From Collimonas sp. OK607 (lineage in GTDB: Bacteria > Pseudomonadota > Gammaproteobacteria > Burkholderiales > Burkholderiaceae_D), in the NCBI RefSeq assembly GCF_900111995.1, contig NZ_FOKF01000014.1, positions 1 to 64,000 on the forward strand: a DNA stretch of 64,000 nucleotides. The letters are read 5' to 3'. A program made the translations under genes and the position numbers. The notes beneath the pieces are model-generated. The model was given only the letters and a program-made list of their open reading frames with translations. It did no database searches and had not been told where the DNA came from. This document shows, piece after piece, positions 45,988 through 55,655 of this stretch (positions are counted from its first letter, which is position 1; the number at the start of each line of letters is the position of its first letter).

Positions 45988-46038
45988 AGCAAAAGCAGCG
46001 ACAACGGCGAGTAATGGCAGGGCTTGAATGATGTTCAT
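45943..46038 (-). CDS. Possible small membrane protein, 31 aa
   Basis: An ATG at 46038 with GGAGCCCTGCCC upstream starts MNIIQALPLLAVVAAFALRF, a single hydrophobic helix, followed by a basic tail and a stop at 45943. Size and shape fit a small inner-membrane protein, but there is no conservation evidence and it overlaps the peptidase remnant. Confidence 0.25.
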   Translation of the reverse strand: MNIIQALPLLAVVAAFALRFYLSKKIGNVQK

Positions 46039-46177
46039 GGGCAGGGCTCCGAATTAATAAACTGTGTTGATGCGTTGCAGCATATAAAAACGGGGGACTT
46101 ATTGCCAATTGTTATTTCTGATTCCTTATATAAGCTTCATGAATATCACTGCAACTATCGAATCAGTCGCGCAATAT

Positions 46178-46210
46178 AAAAAGCCCGCTATCTTTAACGA
46201 TGCGGGCTTT
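46178..46210 (-). terminator. Terminator downstream of the acetyltransferase gene
   Basis: AAAGCCCGC pairs with GCGGGCTTT; on the minus strand it is followed by a T run. It ends transcription of the gene pair at 46345-48522. The gap 46039-46344 has no other feature; a 77-codon frame over the hairpin is not credible. Confidence 0.75.
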
Positions 46211-46344
46211 CCCTGTCTCCTCACCTCTAGAGAGATGGACTCTTTTTTGCGTGAAGCGATACTGAGCCAAAAAACTTTAACCGTCATCATGCACCGCAAC
46301 ATAGCGTTGTTTTGCACCCACAGACAAAGATACCGCTTGTAAGC

Positions 46345-46920
46345 TTATGTGTTTTTCGCGTAACGATAGCGATATTCGTCGCTGTTGGCATTTTTGAAAT
46401 AATCCGCATTGGGTAACAGTGCCTCACGCTTGAATCCCAACCGCTCCACCAAGGCAATCGATGCCTGATTACGCGTATCGATGAGCGCATATACCGAGTC
46501 GGCGGCAAAAGCGGTCATCAAATGATCCCTGATTTGCATGCACATTTCCGTTGCATAACCGCGGCGCTGGTATGGCTTGAAGACGAAATAAGCCAGCATC
46601 GCCTGCCCATCCGCATCGACGCCTGCCTGGGCGTAGCCAACATATTCATCGTCGCCAGCAAGTTTTACTGCCCAATTCAGCCAGATTTCAGATCCGTCCG
46701 GAGAGGAGCGGCTTTCGAGGCGGCTATAGCGTTCCGTCAGAGACGCCAATGACGCCGGCGCGTCCTGAGGGATAAACGGATACAAGGCCGGATCGCAAAA
46801 ATGGGGAAACAGCGCCGCAGCATGTGCAGCCAGCAGCGGCTCCAGGATCAGGCGCTGAGTAATTAATGTTGTTTCTGCGGGTTTCAAATCGACGTCCATT
46901 CCTGCTGTCCCATTACGCAT
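46345..46920 (-). CDS. GNAT-family N-acetyltransferase
   Basis: A 191-aa acetyltransferase of the RimJ/RimL-like group. TLITQRLILEPLLAAHAAALF begins the domain (about 17-37), and the acetyl-CoA-binding segment is FKPYQRRGYATEMCMQI (about 115-131), followed by NQASIALVERLGF (about 152). The substrate is unknown. It starts only six bases after the GMC oxidoreductase stop, so the two are one transcript. A second ATG seven codons in (46899) could be the true start. Confidence 0.85.
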   Translation of the reverse strand: MRNGTAGMDVDLKPAETTLITQRLILEPLLAAHAAALFPHFCDPALYPFIPQDAPASLASLTERYSRLESRSSPDGSEIWLNWAVKLAGDDEYVGYAQAGVDADGQAMLAYFVFKPYQRRGYATEMCMQIRDHLMTAFAADSVYALIDTRNQASIALVERLGFKREALLPNADYFKNANSDEYRYRYAKNT

Positions 46921-46926
46921 TTCGCA

Positions 46927-48522
46927 TCACCGTCCCTGCCGGATGAAATCTACCGCCTTCTCGGCAATCATGATGGCTGGTGCATTGGTGTTGCCACCGA
47001 TTAGCGTCGGCATGATCGATGCATCCACCACCCGCAAACCCTGGATGCCATGGACTTTCAACGTCGGATCGACAACAGCGGCCGGGTCGACGCCCATCTT
47101 GCAGGTGCCGACAGGATGGTAAACCGTATCGACATACTTCCTTAATGCGTCGCGTATCTGTTCATCGGATTCCACACCTGCAGTACGCATGTCACGCGTG
47201 CTGTAGCTGGCCAGCGCCGGCGCGTCCAGCAATTTGCGCGTCATCTTGAACGCATCCACCATGTCTTCCAGATCTTGCGGATGATCCAGGAACCTGGGAT
47301 CGATCAGCGGCGCATCCTGCGGATTGGTATTACGTAAGCGGACATCGCCTTTGCTCTGCGGCCGCAACAAACAAACGTGGCACGAAAAGCCGTGGCCGAG
47401 GCGTAGCGTTCGCGCATGATTTTCAACGCCGGCCATGACAAAATGCAATTGCAGGTTTGGCGCAGGCAAATCGGGCCGGGTCTTCAAAAAACCGCCGCAC
47501 TCGGCAAAATTACTGGTCAGCATGCCGCGCCGCTCATGGCGGAAACGCTGTAGCTCCTTGAGCATGCGGACCGATCCGCTGGCTGAAATACCGAAGGTAT
47601 CCAGGCTGTCGGATTTATGGCAAAACACGAAATCGGGATGGTCTTGCAGATTCTTGCCGACGCCTGGCAAATGATGTTGCACCTGGATGCCCAGCTGGCG
47701 CAACTCGGTGCCGTCGCCAATGCCCGACAACATCAGCAGCTGCGGCGACTGGAATGCGCCCGCGGAGAGGATCACCTCACGCCTGGCGCGCAGCACACGC
47801 AACTTGCCGCCCTGCCGGACTTCCACGCCGGTTACGCGTCCCTGTTCGATGATAAGGCGTTCCGTATAAGCGCCGGTTTCCACGCATAGATTGCTGCGTT
47901 GGCCCATATGCGGCATCAGGTAAGCACGCGCGGCACTCCAGCGCTCGCCGTTTTTCTGGGTAACCTGGTAAACACCCAATCCTTCCTGATGCTCGGCGTT
48001 GAAATCCTCGCTGAGCGGATAGCCGGCCTGGCGTGCAGCTTCCAGATAGTGCAGATGGAGTGGATTGTCGGTGCGCAGATCGCTGACCCATAGGGGGCCG
48101 TCTTGACCGTGCCAGGCATTGCAAATCCGTTCGTTATGCTCCGACTTCTTGAAGTAAGGCAGCACATCGTCAAAAGACCAGCCATTGTTACCGAGTTCGG
48201 CCCAATGATCATAATCGGAGCGATGGCCGCGAATATAGACCATGGCATTGATCGCCGACGATCCGCCCAGTGTCTTGCCGCGCGGTTGATAACCGCGGCG
48301 GCCGTCGAGTCCGGCCTGAGGCACGGTTTCGAAAGCCCAGTTGTTGAGCCTGGTCGGCACCATGGCAAGCGCCCCAACCGGCATCTTTACAGCCCAACTA
48401 TCGCCGCTGCCACCCGCCTCCAGCAAACAGACCGACAGCTCCGGGTCTTCTGTCAGGCGGCCCGCCATCACACACCCGGCCGAACCGCCTCCTACCACCA
48501 CAAAGTCAAACTCATCGTTCAC
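46927..48522 (-). CDS. GMC-family FAD oxidoreductase (choline dehydrogenase-like)
   Basis: Flavoprotein alcohol dehydrogenase of 531 aa. The FAD motif is FDFVVVGGGSAGCVMAGRL (about 5-23), GMC signature 1 is near RGKTLGGSSAINAMVYIRG (about 79-97), signature 2 is GAFQSPQLLMLSGIG (about 250), and the catalytic His is in YHPVGTCKMG (about 467). The GTG at 48522 follows GGGAGACG and begins the FAD motif; an upstream extension to 48597 is unlikely. Substrate class (alcohol, polyol or choline) cannot be decided. Co-transcribed with the acetyltransferase. Confidence 0.87.
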   Translation of the reverse strand: MNDEFDFVVVGGGSAGCVMAGRLTEDPELSVCLLEAGGSGDSWAVKMPVGALAMVPTRLNNWAFETVPQAGLDGRRGYQPRGKTLGGSSAINAMVYIRGHRSDYDHWAELGNNGWSFDDVLPYFKKSEHNERICNAWHGQDGPLWVSDLRTDNPLHLHYLEAARQAGYPLSEDFNAEHQEGLGVYQVTQKNGERWSAARAYLMPHMGQRSNLCVETGAYTERLIIEQGRVTGVEVRQGGKLRVLRARREVILSAGAFQSPQLLMLSGIGDGTELRQLGIQVQHHLPGVGKNLQDHPDFVFCHKSDSLDTFGISASGSVRMLKELQRFRHERRGMLTSNFAECGGFLKTRPDLPAPNLQLHFVMAGVENHARTLRLGHGFSCHVCLLRPQSKGDVRLRNTNPQDAPLIDPRFLDHPQDLEDMVDAFKMTRKLLDAPALASYSTRDMRTAGVESDEQIRDALRKYVDTVYHPVGTCKMGVDPAAVVDPTLKVHGIQGLRVVDASIMPTLIGGNTNAPAIMIAEKAVDFIRQGR

Positions 48523-48717
48523 TATGCGTCTCCCGTTCCGGATATCGCTCTTGGTTATATTTATGCGTTGCAGATCGACAAGCCTGCCAGGCGACAAATT
48601 TAACAGTTACGGGATGATCACGCCATGCGGTGTATTAGAGCATTTGTTTCAATTACGCAAAATATTCAGTCGCTTGCACAAACAATGCACAAAAAGGATG
48701 CGACCAATGCGGTAGAT

Positions 48718-48942
48718 TCAATGTGCTTTCGACATGACTACCAGCCATTTGCGAAATAACAATATTTCCAAATGTCCGGCCTGGATGCCGGCATTGCATT
48801 CGACCACGGGATTGCTTCTGTAAAGGCGCTTGTAGAAATCGCGGCAGATGAACAACTCACGCTTGCCGAAGCGCATCAGGATTGAGGAAGGGGTAGACTC
48901 CATACCAAAGCGGGAGCCGGAGGTAATATCCAAGTTCGTCAT
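48718..48942 (-). CDS. Small hypothetical protein, 74 aa
   Basis: The product begins MTNLDITSGSRFGMESTPSS and has a basic middle (RFGKRELFICRDFYKRLY) and a hydrophobic end (LEILLFRKWLVVM). There is no signal peptide. GGAATTGC lies upstream of the ATG, and the residue mix looks coding rather than random. No family is recognised. It is isolated between the GMC gene promoter and a secreted-protein gene. Confidence 0.5.
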   Translation of the reverse strand: MTNLDITSGSRFGMESTPSSILMRFGKRELFICRDFYKRLYRSNPVVECNAGIQAGHLEILLFRKWLVVMSKAH

Positions 48943-49111
48943 GGCAGCAATTCCAATCTCGTTGAAGGGAAGTCCACTGTACCATAACTACTGTATGTGC
49001 ATACAGTAAAATGCGATGTGTCTGTTTTTAGTCACGCCGCAAGCCGGCCATCGGCACAACTTGCGGCTGCATGAAACACCGGCTCAGCGCCGGTTCAACG
49101 CATCGGCCAAA

Positions 49112-49426
49112 TCAACGACGCCAGCCGCGGTCATGGTCATGGTAGCGATCATGCCAGCCGCGTCCGCCGCGCCAGTAGCCCGGGCGACCGTAATAAGCCG
49201 GCGGGTAATAGCCTGGGGCGCCATACACTACGACCGGAGGCGGCGCCACATACACCGGCGCCGGCGCGTAATAGACAGGCGGCGGGTTGTAATAGACCGG
49301 TGGCGGCGGGTAATACGCAGGCACACCGATATTCACCGACCAGTGTGCTCCAGCGAACGCCGGGGTTGCCGAAAACACGCCGACGGCAAGCAATCCCAGC
49401 AGGGCAACGCGCATGGTTTTTTTCAT
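49112..49426 (-). CDS. Secreted Pro/Tyr-rich small protein
   Basis: A 104-aa protein with a clear signal peptide (MKKTMRVALLGLLAVGVFSA, cleavage after AFA). The mature part has imperfect repeats of YYPPPPVYYNPPPVYYAPAP type, then a Gly/Arg/His-rich tail (GYWRGGRGWHDRYHDHD). Proteins of this look are common in betaproteobacteria and of unknown function, probably extracytoplasmic. The frame opens upstream at 49498, but the signal sequence sets the start at 49426. Confidence 0.75.
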   Translation of the reverse strand: MKKTMRVALLGLLAVGVFSATPAFAGAHWSVNIGVPAYYPPPPVYYNPPPVYYAPAPVYVAPPPVVVYGAPGYYPPAYYGRPGYWRGGRGWHDRYHDHDRGWRR

Positions 49427-49569
49427 GGCAGTTCTCGATGGCTTTAAGTTAAACATAGCTATATTTAACCTAATTTCGAAACACAACGCCATGCACAAGT
49501 CGTAAGGCCTGTAACAACATGTATCACAATGATTAAAATGTCGTTTTTTTCGTACATGTGAACGCGAAA

Positions 49570-50220
49570 TTATTCGATGACCAGGCCCTGGCGTTTGTAT
49601 CTTGCGATTTTTATCAGCCCCTGCGCGATCAGGAAAAGTCCCACCAATAGCATGACTGCATTAGCCATTACCCGTGGGTAACCCAGCACCGTGACATTCA
49701 GGAACGGATAGGGATAAAACCCCGAAAGGCTCCCACGAATCATCGCCATCACGAAATAGGCCAGCGGGTAGATCAGCCACAAAAGACTGTCTTTTGCCTG
49801 CAAGCCGTTCTTCACTGCAAACAACAGCCAGTACAAGGTAAACAGCAACGGAACGACGGTATGCAAGCCTTCGTCCGCGAGCCGATGCAAGCCAGTGAAC
49901 GGGGCATGGTTACGCAGCAAGAGGTTGTAGCCCAGGCCGACAAAGATGATATACAGGGCCAGCGCGGCCAATACCCCGGGCCGCGAGAAATAGCGGCCAG
50001 GCGCGGAATCCGGCATGAGTAACAGCGATGTGCAGCAAACCGCCAACAGGACATTGGTCAGGATCGTCAAAAAACCAAACATGCGCCAGACGGCCTCGCC
50101 GTAAGTCATGCCCTTGTCTACCAAAGCAGGAATTGAAATGGAAAATTGCGCGGCAATGGCGAACCAGGCAACCAGCGCAATCAGCAACAGCAACAATTGC
50201 GGTGCGACAGCTTTTTTCAT
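49570..50220 (-). CDS. Pr6Pr-family membrane protein
   Basis: A 216-aa integral membrane protein with six hydrophobic segments. The pattern FGFLTILTNVLLAV (about 48), NHAPFTGLHRLADEGLHTVVPLLFTLYWLLF (about 103-133) and the Pro-containing YPLAYFVMAMIRGSLSGFYPYPFLNV (about 152-177) fits the Pr6Pr (FAR-17a/AIG1-like) family, whose role in bacteria is unknown. GGAAATCGTCT precedes the ATG. It lies 43 bp downstream of ribE in the same direction and may be read through from it. Confidence 0.75.
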   Translation of the reverse strand: MKKAVAPQLLLLLIALVAWFAIAAQFSISIPALVDKGMTYGEAVWRMFGFLTILTNVLLAVCCTSLLLMPDSAPGRYFSRPGVLAALALYIIFVGLGYNLLLRNHAPFTGLHRLADEGLHTVVPLLFTLYWLLFAVKNGLQAKDSLLWLIYPLAYFVMAMIRGSLSGFYPYPFLNVTVLGYPRVMANAVMLLVGLFLIAQGLIKIARYKRQGLVIE

Positions 50221-50263
50221 AGACGATTTCCGAGGTATTGAGGCACTACGCTAGCGCCATGTT

Positions 50264-50890
50264 TCAGGAAACAATGCCTTGATCGACACTCAACATGCGT
50301 TCCACATAGCGTGCAATCAGATCGACCTCCAGATTGACTTGCTTGCCAACCTGCAGATGTTTTAAGGCAGTCACTTCGATCGTGTGGGGAATCAGGTTGA
50401 TCGAAAACAGGCAGCCGTCGGCTACATCGTCGACCCGGTTCACCGTCAGCGAAACGCCGTTGACCACCACCGAACCTTTATAGGCAAAGTATTTGGCAAG
50501 ATCGCGCGCGGCCTTGATGACCAGTTCCCAGGACTCGCCCACCGGCTCGAATTTCTGCACCAGGCCGAGACCGTCGACATGGCCGGATACCAGATGGCCG
50601 CCCAGCCGATCAGCCAGGGTCAGCGCCTTTTCCAGATTCACTTCGCCGCTGGCGTCGAGGCCAACTGTGCGGTTCAGGCTTTCGCGCGAAACGTCGACTT
50701 CAAAGCTGTTGGCGGTCTTTTCGACCACCGTCATGCAGGCGCCATTCAAGGCAATCGAATCACCAAGCGCGACGTCAGCCAGCGGCAAGGCGCCGGCGTG
50801 GATGTTCAGCCTGACGCCATCCTCGGCGCTGGAACCGAGCGGTTTAACGGAAGTAATTTTGCCGACTGCGGCGACGATACCTGTGAACAT
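50264..50890 (-). CDS. ribE: Riboflavin synthase, alpha chain
   Basis: Forms riboflavin from two molecules of 6,7-dimethyl-8-ribityllumazine. The 208-aa protein has two lumazine-binding repeats: MFTGIVAAVGKI at the start with LADRLGGHLVSGHVDGLG (about 91-108), and SLTVNRVDD near 150 in the second. MFTG is the invariant N-terminus, so the ATG at 50890 is chosen over an in-frame start at 50944. It lies 16 bp after ribD in the same direction. Confidence 0.95.
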   Translation of the reverse strand: MFTGIVAAVGKITSVKPLGSSAEDGVRLNIHAGALPLADVALGDSIALNGACMTVVEKTANSFEVDVSRESLNRTVGLDASGEVNLEKALTLADRLGGHLVSGHVDGLGLVQKFEPVGESWELVIKAARDLAKYFAYKGSVVVNGVSLTVNRVDDVADGCLFSINLIPHTIEVTALKHLQVGKQVNLEVDLIARYVERMLSVDQGIVS

Positions 50891-50906
50891 GATAGTGATA
50901 TAGAAA

Positions 50907-51992
50907 TTAATGGAATCGTGCAAGGATACGCAAATCCTCGCCAATCTGCTTGATTTGATGAAATTTCAGGGTCACCTTATCCTGCAGATTCTCCAGTGCG
51001 GGCAGGCTGAACATGCCGCGGCCGTCGCCCAGGATAGCCGGCGCCAGATAGACCAGCAATTCGTCGACGCAATGTTCCCTGATCAATGAAGCGTTCAGCT
51101 TGGAACCGGCTTCGACATGCAACTCATTGATCTGGCGCTTGCCTAGTTCGAGTATGACTTGCGGCAAATCAACCTTGCCACCGGCGTTTGGCAGCACCAC
51201 TACCTCCGCTCCCCGTTGTTCCAGCAGCGCCTGCTTTCCAGCATCGACAGTGGCGCAGAAAATCAGGTTGCCGCCGCCGACCAGGATTTTTGCATCCGGG
51301 CTGATGCTCAATTTACTGTCGACAATGACGCGCAACGGTTGCCGAGCTAGCTGCACGGTACGCACCGTCAGCTGCGGATTGTCTTCCTTCACCGTGCCGA
51401 TCCCGGTCAGGATGGCGCCGGCGCGGGCGCGCCACATATGGCCGTCGTCGCGCGCTGCCTGTGAAGTGATCCATTGGCTTTGGCCATTCCGCAGCGCGGT
51501 CATGCCATCCAGGCTGGCGGCTACTTTCAGCCTTACCCAGGGCTTGCCAGATTGCATTCGCGTAAAAAATCCGATATTCAACTCGCGCGCCTGCGCCGCC
51601 AGAACACCCGATTCGACCGCTATCCCTGCCGCTTGCAGGCGCGCCCTGCCCTGTCCTGCCACCAGCGGATTGGGATCGTCCATGGCCGCCACCACCTTGG
51701 CCACTCCGGCCCGTGCCAAGGCATCGGCGCAGGGCGGCGTGCGGCCGAAATGGCTGCATGGCTCCAGCGTGACGTAGACGGTGGCGCCGCGCACGTCGTG
51801 CCCTTTGGCGGCGGCGTCTTGCAGCGCCTGGATCTCGGCATGGTTGCCGCCCGGCGGCTGGGTAAAGCCGCTGCCGATAATCTGGCCGTCCTTGACGATC
51901 ACGCAGCCGACGGCGGGATTAGGCGCACTCGACAGCTGGCCGTTTTCCGCCAGCTGCAAGGCTTGCGACATCAGTAATTCAGCTTGGGTCAT
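50907..51992 (-). CDS. ribD: Bifunctional riboflavin deaminase/reductase RibD
   Basis: Carries out the second and third steps of riboflavin synthesis. The 361-aa product has an N-terminal deaminase domain with the zinc site HAE in GGNHAEIQAL (about 49-58) and TLEPCSHFGRTPPC (about 74-87), and a C-terminal reductase domain (about 148-361) beginning PWVRLKVAASLDGMTAL with GIGTVKEDNPQLTVR for NADPH binding. It is the first gene of the ribD-ribE pair. No FMN riboswitch is visible in the 135-bp gap upstream. Confidence 0.95.
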   Translation of the reverse strand: MTQAELLMSQALQLAENGQLSSAPNPAVGCVIVKDGQIIGSGFTQPPGGNHAEIQALQDAAAKGHDVRGATVYVTLEPCSHFGRTPPCADALARAGVAKVVAAMDDPNPLVAGQGRARLQAAGIAVESGVLAAQARELNIGFFTRMQSGKPWVRLKVAASLDGMTALRNGQSQWITSQAARDDGHMWRARAGAILTGIGTVKEDNPQLTVRTVQLARQPLRVIVDSKLSISPDAKILVGGGNLIFCATVDAGKQALLEQRGAEVVVLPNAGGKVDLPQVILELGKRQINELHVEAGSKLNASLIREHCVDELLVYLAPAILGDGRGMFSLPALENLQDKVTLKFHQIKQIGEDLRILARFH

Positions 51993-52127
51993 GGGTTAAG
52001 CCCGGAAGTAAGCCTGGAGATCATGTAGAAGCCATAAGTAAAAGATATGCGGTGATTGTACAAAATATGCCGGAACCACCGTTAATTAAAATGCGATGCG
52101 GGGTATTAACCTGATTTCAACCGGATT

Positions 52128-53066
52128 TCAAGACGGCGGGACCAGGCTGGCAGCCGCGCTATTGCGCACAGTGACGACCCGCTTGAATACAGCGCGCAAC
52201 TTGCGGTCGCTCGCCAACCTGGCGCTGCCGCTGCAATCGATATAGCGCTGCTGCTCGATGGAGAGATCGCGTTCGCCGGACAGCAACAAACACAGCCGGA
52301 CGCTGACCACTCTGCCCCAGTTCTGGTGCTGGTCGCCGGATAAGCTTGCGACCTGCGCCGCGCTCAAGAACTGACTGACGCTCACATCGTTGAGAGCCGC
52401 TACGCCATACATCAGTTGCATGTCTTCGACATTATTGAGGATCGGTTGCGCACTATTGTTGCCATTGCCTTGGCAATATAAAGAATTAACGCTAGCGCCT
52501 GCACGTGTGGCAACAAAAAAGAGGTTGCGCGCAATGCGGACATATGGCGCCAGCAGATAGGCAGGATGACCGGGCGGCACTACGCTCGGGCTAACTCCCA
52601 CACCATTGCAGTCAACGCCGGCGCCGCTGGCCGGATCGACATGGTCGTCCAGCCGGTAACTGACTTCAAAACCAGCCATCCCCGGATTTACGCTACACGA
52701 GAAATCTTTCCCCGGAGCCAGCGGCTTGACGAAACCATGTTCACAGCCGCGCAAACCTTGCGCGGGCGTGCCGTCGGCAAGGATAAAATCGGTGATCGCC
52801 ATGGCACTGGCTGTGACCAGATTGCCAAACCCCGCTTGCCGCAAATCCCGTTCCATCAACCTCATGGCGTAGTTGCCATCCTGATACAGGCGTCTCTTAT
52901 CCTCGCTCAATCGAAAACTGGCGCTACTGCCAAGATAAAGCGTTGTGCTCACCAACAGCACGCCGGAAGCAATCGCCATTGCCACCAGCATCTCCACCAT
53001 CGAAAAACCACTCCGAAATGGCGCTTGCAGCACACGCTTTTGGCAGATGGCGGCAGCAATCAGCAT
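52128..53066 (-). CDS. pilW: Type IV pilus minor pilin PilW
   Basis: A 312-aa prepilin-like protein. The leader peptidase motif GFSMVEMLVAMAIASG (about 20-35) is followed by a long hydrophobic helix, and the C-terminal globular part matches PilW (for example RLYQDGNYAMRLMERDLRQAGFGN). PilW primes and caps type IV pili. The ATG at 53066 overlaps the fimT stop (ATGCTGA), so the genes are coupled. pilV and pilX, often between or beside these genes, are not found in the window. Confidence 0.85.
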   Translation of the reverse strand: MLIAAAICQKRVLQAPFRSGFSMVEMLVAMAIASGVLLVSTTLYLGSSASFRLSEDKRRLYQDGNYAMRLMERDLRQAGFGNLVTASAMAITDFILADGTPAQGLRGCEHGFVKPLAPGKDFSCSVNPGMAGFEVSYRLDDHVDPASGAGVDCNGVGVSPSVVPPGHPAYLLAPYVRIARNLFFVATRAGASVNSLYCQGNGNNSAQPILNNVEDMQLMYGVAALNDVSVSQFLSAAQVASLSGDQHQNWGRVVSVRLCLLLSGERDLSIEQQRYIDCSGSARLASDRKLRAVFKRVVTVRNSAAASLVPPS

Positions 53067-53613
53067 TCGCCGCCATCCATCTTGATGCTGATGCGTCCGG
53101 AACTGGCGATGCACACCGTGCGCGCAAACTCGTCGTTGTGGCTAAACACCACGTTGGTGAAACTGCTGCTGGCGTTGCCGGTGCCGTTATAGGTAATCGA
53201 CCTCCTGCCGGCGTTGGCCTGGGTATTGTCATCCAGCGCACCTTGCCGCAGCAATATTTTACGGCTATCGCTGACCATCACCAGCCAACCGGCGCCCCAG
53301 TCGCCGGCGGCATGTTTGGCGGTGGCTGCCGCACTGCATATGGCGTCGGCAGAGTCGGCATCGATCTACGGCAGATCAACACTGCGCGACCCCGCTGGAT
53401 CGCCTCGCTGCGCACCAAGGCAAGTGCGGCGATGAATCGGCTGGTTTCCGCAGATAGCCGGTTCTGAATCACAAACGACCGCATGGATGGCAAAGCCAGG
53501 CTTAGCAGGATGCACATGATCGCCAGCGTTATCATGGCCTCGATCAGCGTCATGCCTGAAGCCATGCTTGAATCTGGCGCATACGCGCGCCTGGTCGAGC
53601 GCAGCATACGCAT
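53060..53613 (-). pseudogene. fimT: Minor pilin FimT/GspH-like, frameshifted
   Basis: The first part has the prepilin start SGMTLIEAMITLAIM (about 19-33) and the FimT helix up to RGRAVLICR. Near 53365 one base is missing: the other frame then reads IDADSADAICSAATAKHAAG and continues through DWGAGWLVMVSDSRKILL to the end at 53060, with FARTVCIASSGRISI typical of the family C-terminus. Correcting one base restores a full-length pilin. It may be a true mutation, phase variation or a sequencing error. Confidence 0.75.
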
Positions 53614-53662
53614 AGGCGGCCCTGGTTATTGTCTTTGTGATGTTTTCAACAACCATTCTCGC

Positions 53663-53700
53663 AAAAAAATAGCGCCGATCAGAGCGGCGCTAGTTTTTTT
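53663..53700. terminator. Bidirectional terminator between nrdR and fimT
   Basis: TAGCGCC pairs with GGCGCTA, with A7 on the left and T7 on the right. It ends nrdR transcription on the minus strand. Confidence 0.85.
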
Positions 53701-53713
53701 AAGAATTTACTTT

Positions 53714-54181
53714 CTACTTTCTACGAGTTGGCGGCCCGGAGAACTCTTCAATCATGTTCTGGAACTCGGCGACGTCTTCAAAACTCTTGTAGACCGAAGC
53801 GAAACGGATATACGCAATCTTATCCAGACGCTTCAATTCGCGCATGACCAGTTCGCCGACATGGCCTGAGAGAACCTCCCGCTCGCCGCTGGAAAGCAGC
53901 TTTTCCTTAATGCGCTGCAATGCCTCGTCCAGCGCCTCGACCGATACCGGGCGCTTGCGCAAGGCCAGCATCAGGCTGGCGCGCAATTTGAGCGGATCGA
54001 AATCGGTGCGGCTGCCGTTCTTCTTGACGATCACCGGCATCGCCAGTTCTATCCGCTCAAAGGTAGTGAAACGTTTGTCGCATTGCATGCAACGGCGCCG
54101 ACGACGAATCGAATCGCCCTCTTCCGACACGCGCGTGTCGAGCACCTGGGTTTCTTCATGCTGGCAGAACGGACATTTCAT
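53714..54181 (-). CDS. nrdR: Transcriptional repressor NrdR
   Basis: A 155-aa repressor of ribonucleotide reductase genes that senses ATP/dATP. It has an N-terminal zinc ribbon (CPFCQHEE at 3-10 and CMQCDKRF at about 31-38) with the basic SIRRRRR stretch, and an ATP-cone domain (about 49-139) starting [17 protein letters not shown]. Length and motifs are standard. It follows glyA in the same direction (226-bp gap), a common order in betaproteobacteria. Confidence 0.96.
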   Translation of the reverse strand: MKCPFCQHEETQVLDTRVSEEGDSIRRRRRCMQCDKRFTTFERIELAMPVIVKKNGSRTDFDPLKLRASLMLALRKRPVSVEALDEALQRIKEKLLSSGEREVLSGHVGELVMRELKRLDKIAYIRFASVYKSFEDVAEFQNMIEEFSGPPTRRK

Positions 54182-54305
54182 GATGGCAGTAATCCGAAAG
54201 TTATTGCGGCGGGCAGTGTCGGCAGTTCCATCTCTACATTATTCCTTTTTGGAGCCTCGCGTCGTTTATGCGTCGATCTTATGCGAACACACCACCACCG
54301 ATGGA

Positions 54306-54346
54306 CCATGGGCCCGTGCAGAATTCAAGCTGCGCCGGGCCCATGG
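54306..54346. other. 11-bp inverted repeat downstream of glyA
   Basis: CCATGGGCCCG and CGGGCCCATGG are separated by 19 bases in the glyA-nrdR gap. A T4 follows on the + strand only. It could be a weak terminator or an attenuator hairpin. Confidence 0.5.
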
Positions 54347-54407
54347 TTTTATTCAATCACCGACAAGCTCTGCAGCGCATCGGCAATCAGTGTATCAAGC
54401 TGCATAC

Positions 54408-55655
54408 TTAAGCTGCATACACGGGGAAAGCGTCAGTCAGTTTCTTGACTTCAGCCTTGACCCGTTCGATGGTCGCTGCGTCATGCGGGTTGTCGAGCAC
54501 GTCTGCGATCAGGTTGCCGACCTTGGTTGCTTCCGCTTCCTTGAAGCCACGGGTAGTGAACGCCGGGCTGCCGAGACGGATGCCGGAAGTGACGAATGGC
54601 TTTTCCGGATCGTTAGGAATGGCGTTCTTGTTACAGGTCATGTGAGCTGCGCCGAGAATCGCTTCGGCTTCCTTGCCGGTGATTTTCTTGGCGCGCAAAT
54701 CAACCAGCATCACGTGCGATTCGGTACGGCCGGAAACGATACGCAAGCCACGTGCGATCAGTGCTTTCGCCAGGGCGTCGGCATTCTTTACCACTTGCTG
54801 CTGATAAGCCTTGAATTCAGGCGTCAGCGCTTCCTTGAACGCTACCGCTTTACCAGCGATGACGTGCATCAGGGGGCCGCCCTGGATGCCTGGGAAAATC
54901 GCCGAATTGATGGCTTTTTCGAACTCGGCCTTCATCAGGATGATGCCGCCGCGCGGGCCGCGCAGGGATTTATGGGTAGTCGAAGTGACGAAATCGGCGT
55001 GCGGCACCGGGTTCGGATATTCACCAGCGGCGATCAGGCCGGCGTAGTGCGCCATGTCGACCATGAAGTAAGCGCCGACGGCCTTGGCCACTTTAGACAT
55101 CCGCTCGAAGTCGATGCGCAATGCGTAAGCAGAAGCACCGGCGATGATCAGCTTTGGTTTCTTTTCGTGCGCCAGGCGTTCAAACGCGTCGTAGTCGATT
55201 TCTTCTTTTTCGTTCAGGCCGTAGGAAACCACGTTGAACCACTTGCCGGACATGTTCAATGCCATGCCGTGCGTCAGGTGGCCGCCTTCAGCCAGCGACA
55301 TGCCCATGATGGTGTCACCTGGCTTAAGCATCGCGAAGAACACGCCCTGGTTGGCTTGCGAACCGGAATTCGGCTGCACGTTGGCGGCTTCGGCGCCGAA
55401 CAATTCTTTCACGCGGTCGATCGCCAGTTGCTCGGCGATGTCGACGAATTCGCAACCGCCGTAGTAACGCTTGCCTGGATAGCCTTCAGCGTACTTGTTG
55501 GTCAGCTGCGTGCCTTGCGCTTCCATCACGGCAGGCGAAGTGTAGTTTTCCGAGGCGATCAGCTCGATATGCTCTTGCTGACGATGGTTTTCTTTCTGGA
55601 TGGCGCTCCACAATTCTGGATCGACATTGGCGAGGGTGTGGTTTTTTTCGAACAT
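54408..55655 (-). CDS. glyA: Serine hydroxymethyltransferase
   Basis: A PLP enzyme that interconverts serine and glycine and supplies one-carbon units. The 415-aa product has [14 protein letters not shown] (about 28-41), the PLP lysine in [15 protein letters not shown] (about 222-236) and GRAVELIASEN-type surroundings as expected. The ATG at 55655 follows TTGGAGTATCAC. Gene order glyA-nrdR is conserved in the group. Its promoter must lie in the 390-bp gap upstream. Confidence 0.97.
   Translation of the reverse strand: MFEKNHTLANVDPELWSAIQKENHRQQEHIELIASENYTSPAVMEAQGTQLTNKYAEGYPGKRYYGGCEFVDIAEQLAIDRVKELFGAEAANVQPNSGSQANQGVFFAMLKPGDTIMGMSLAEGGHLTHGMALNMSGKWFNVVSYGLNEKEEIDYDAFERLAHEKKPKLIIAGASAYALRIDFERMSKVAKAVGAYFMVDMAHYAGLIAAGEYPNPVPHADFVTSTTHKSLRGPRGGIILMKAEFEKAINSAIFPGIQGGPLMHVIAGKAVAFKEALTPEFKAYQQQVVKNADALAKALIARGLRIVSGRTESHVMLVDLRAKKITGKEAEAILGAAHMTCNKNAIPNDPEKPFVTSGIRLGSPAFTTRGFKEAEATKVGNLIADVLDNPHDAATIERVKAEVKKLTDAFPVYAA

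Noticed and set aside
46109-46342. A 77-codon rightward frame
   Set aside because: It spans a rho-independent terminator and has no recognisable content.
51993-52127. FMN riboswitch before ribD
   Set aside because: The gap is short and none of the conserved riboswitch blocks is visible.
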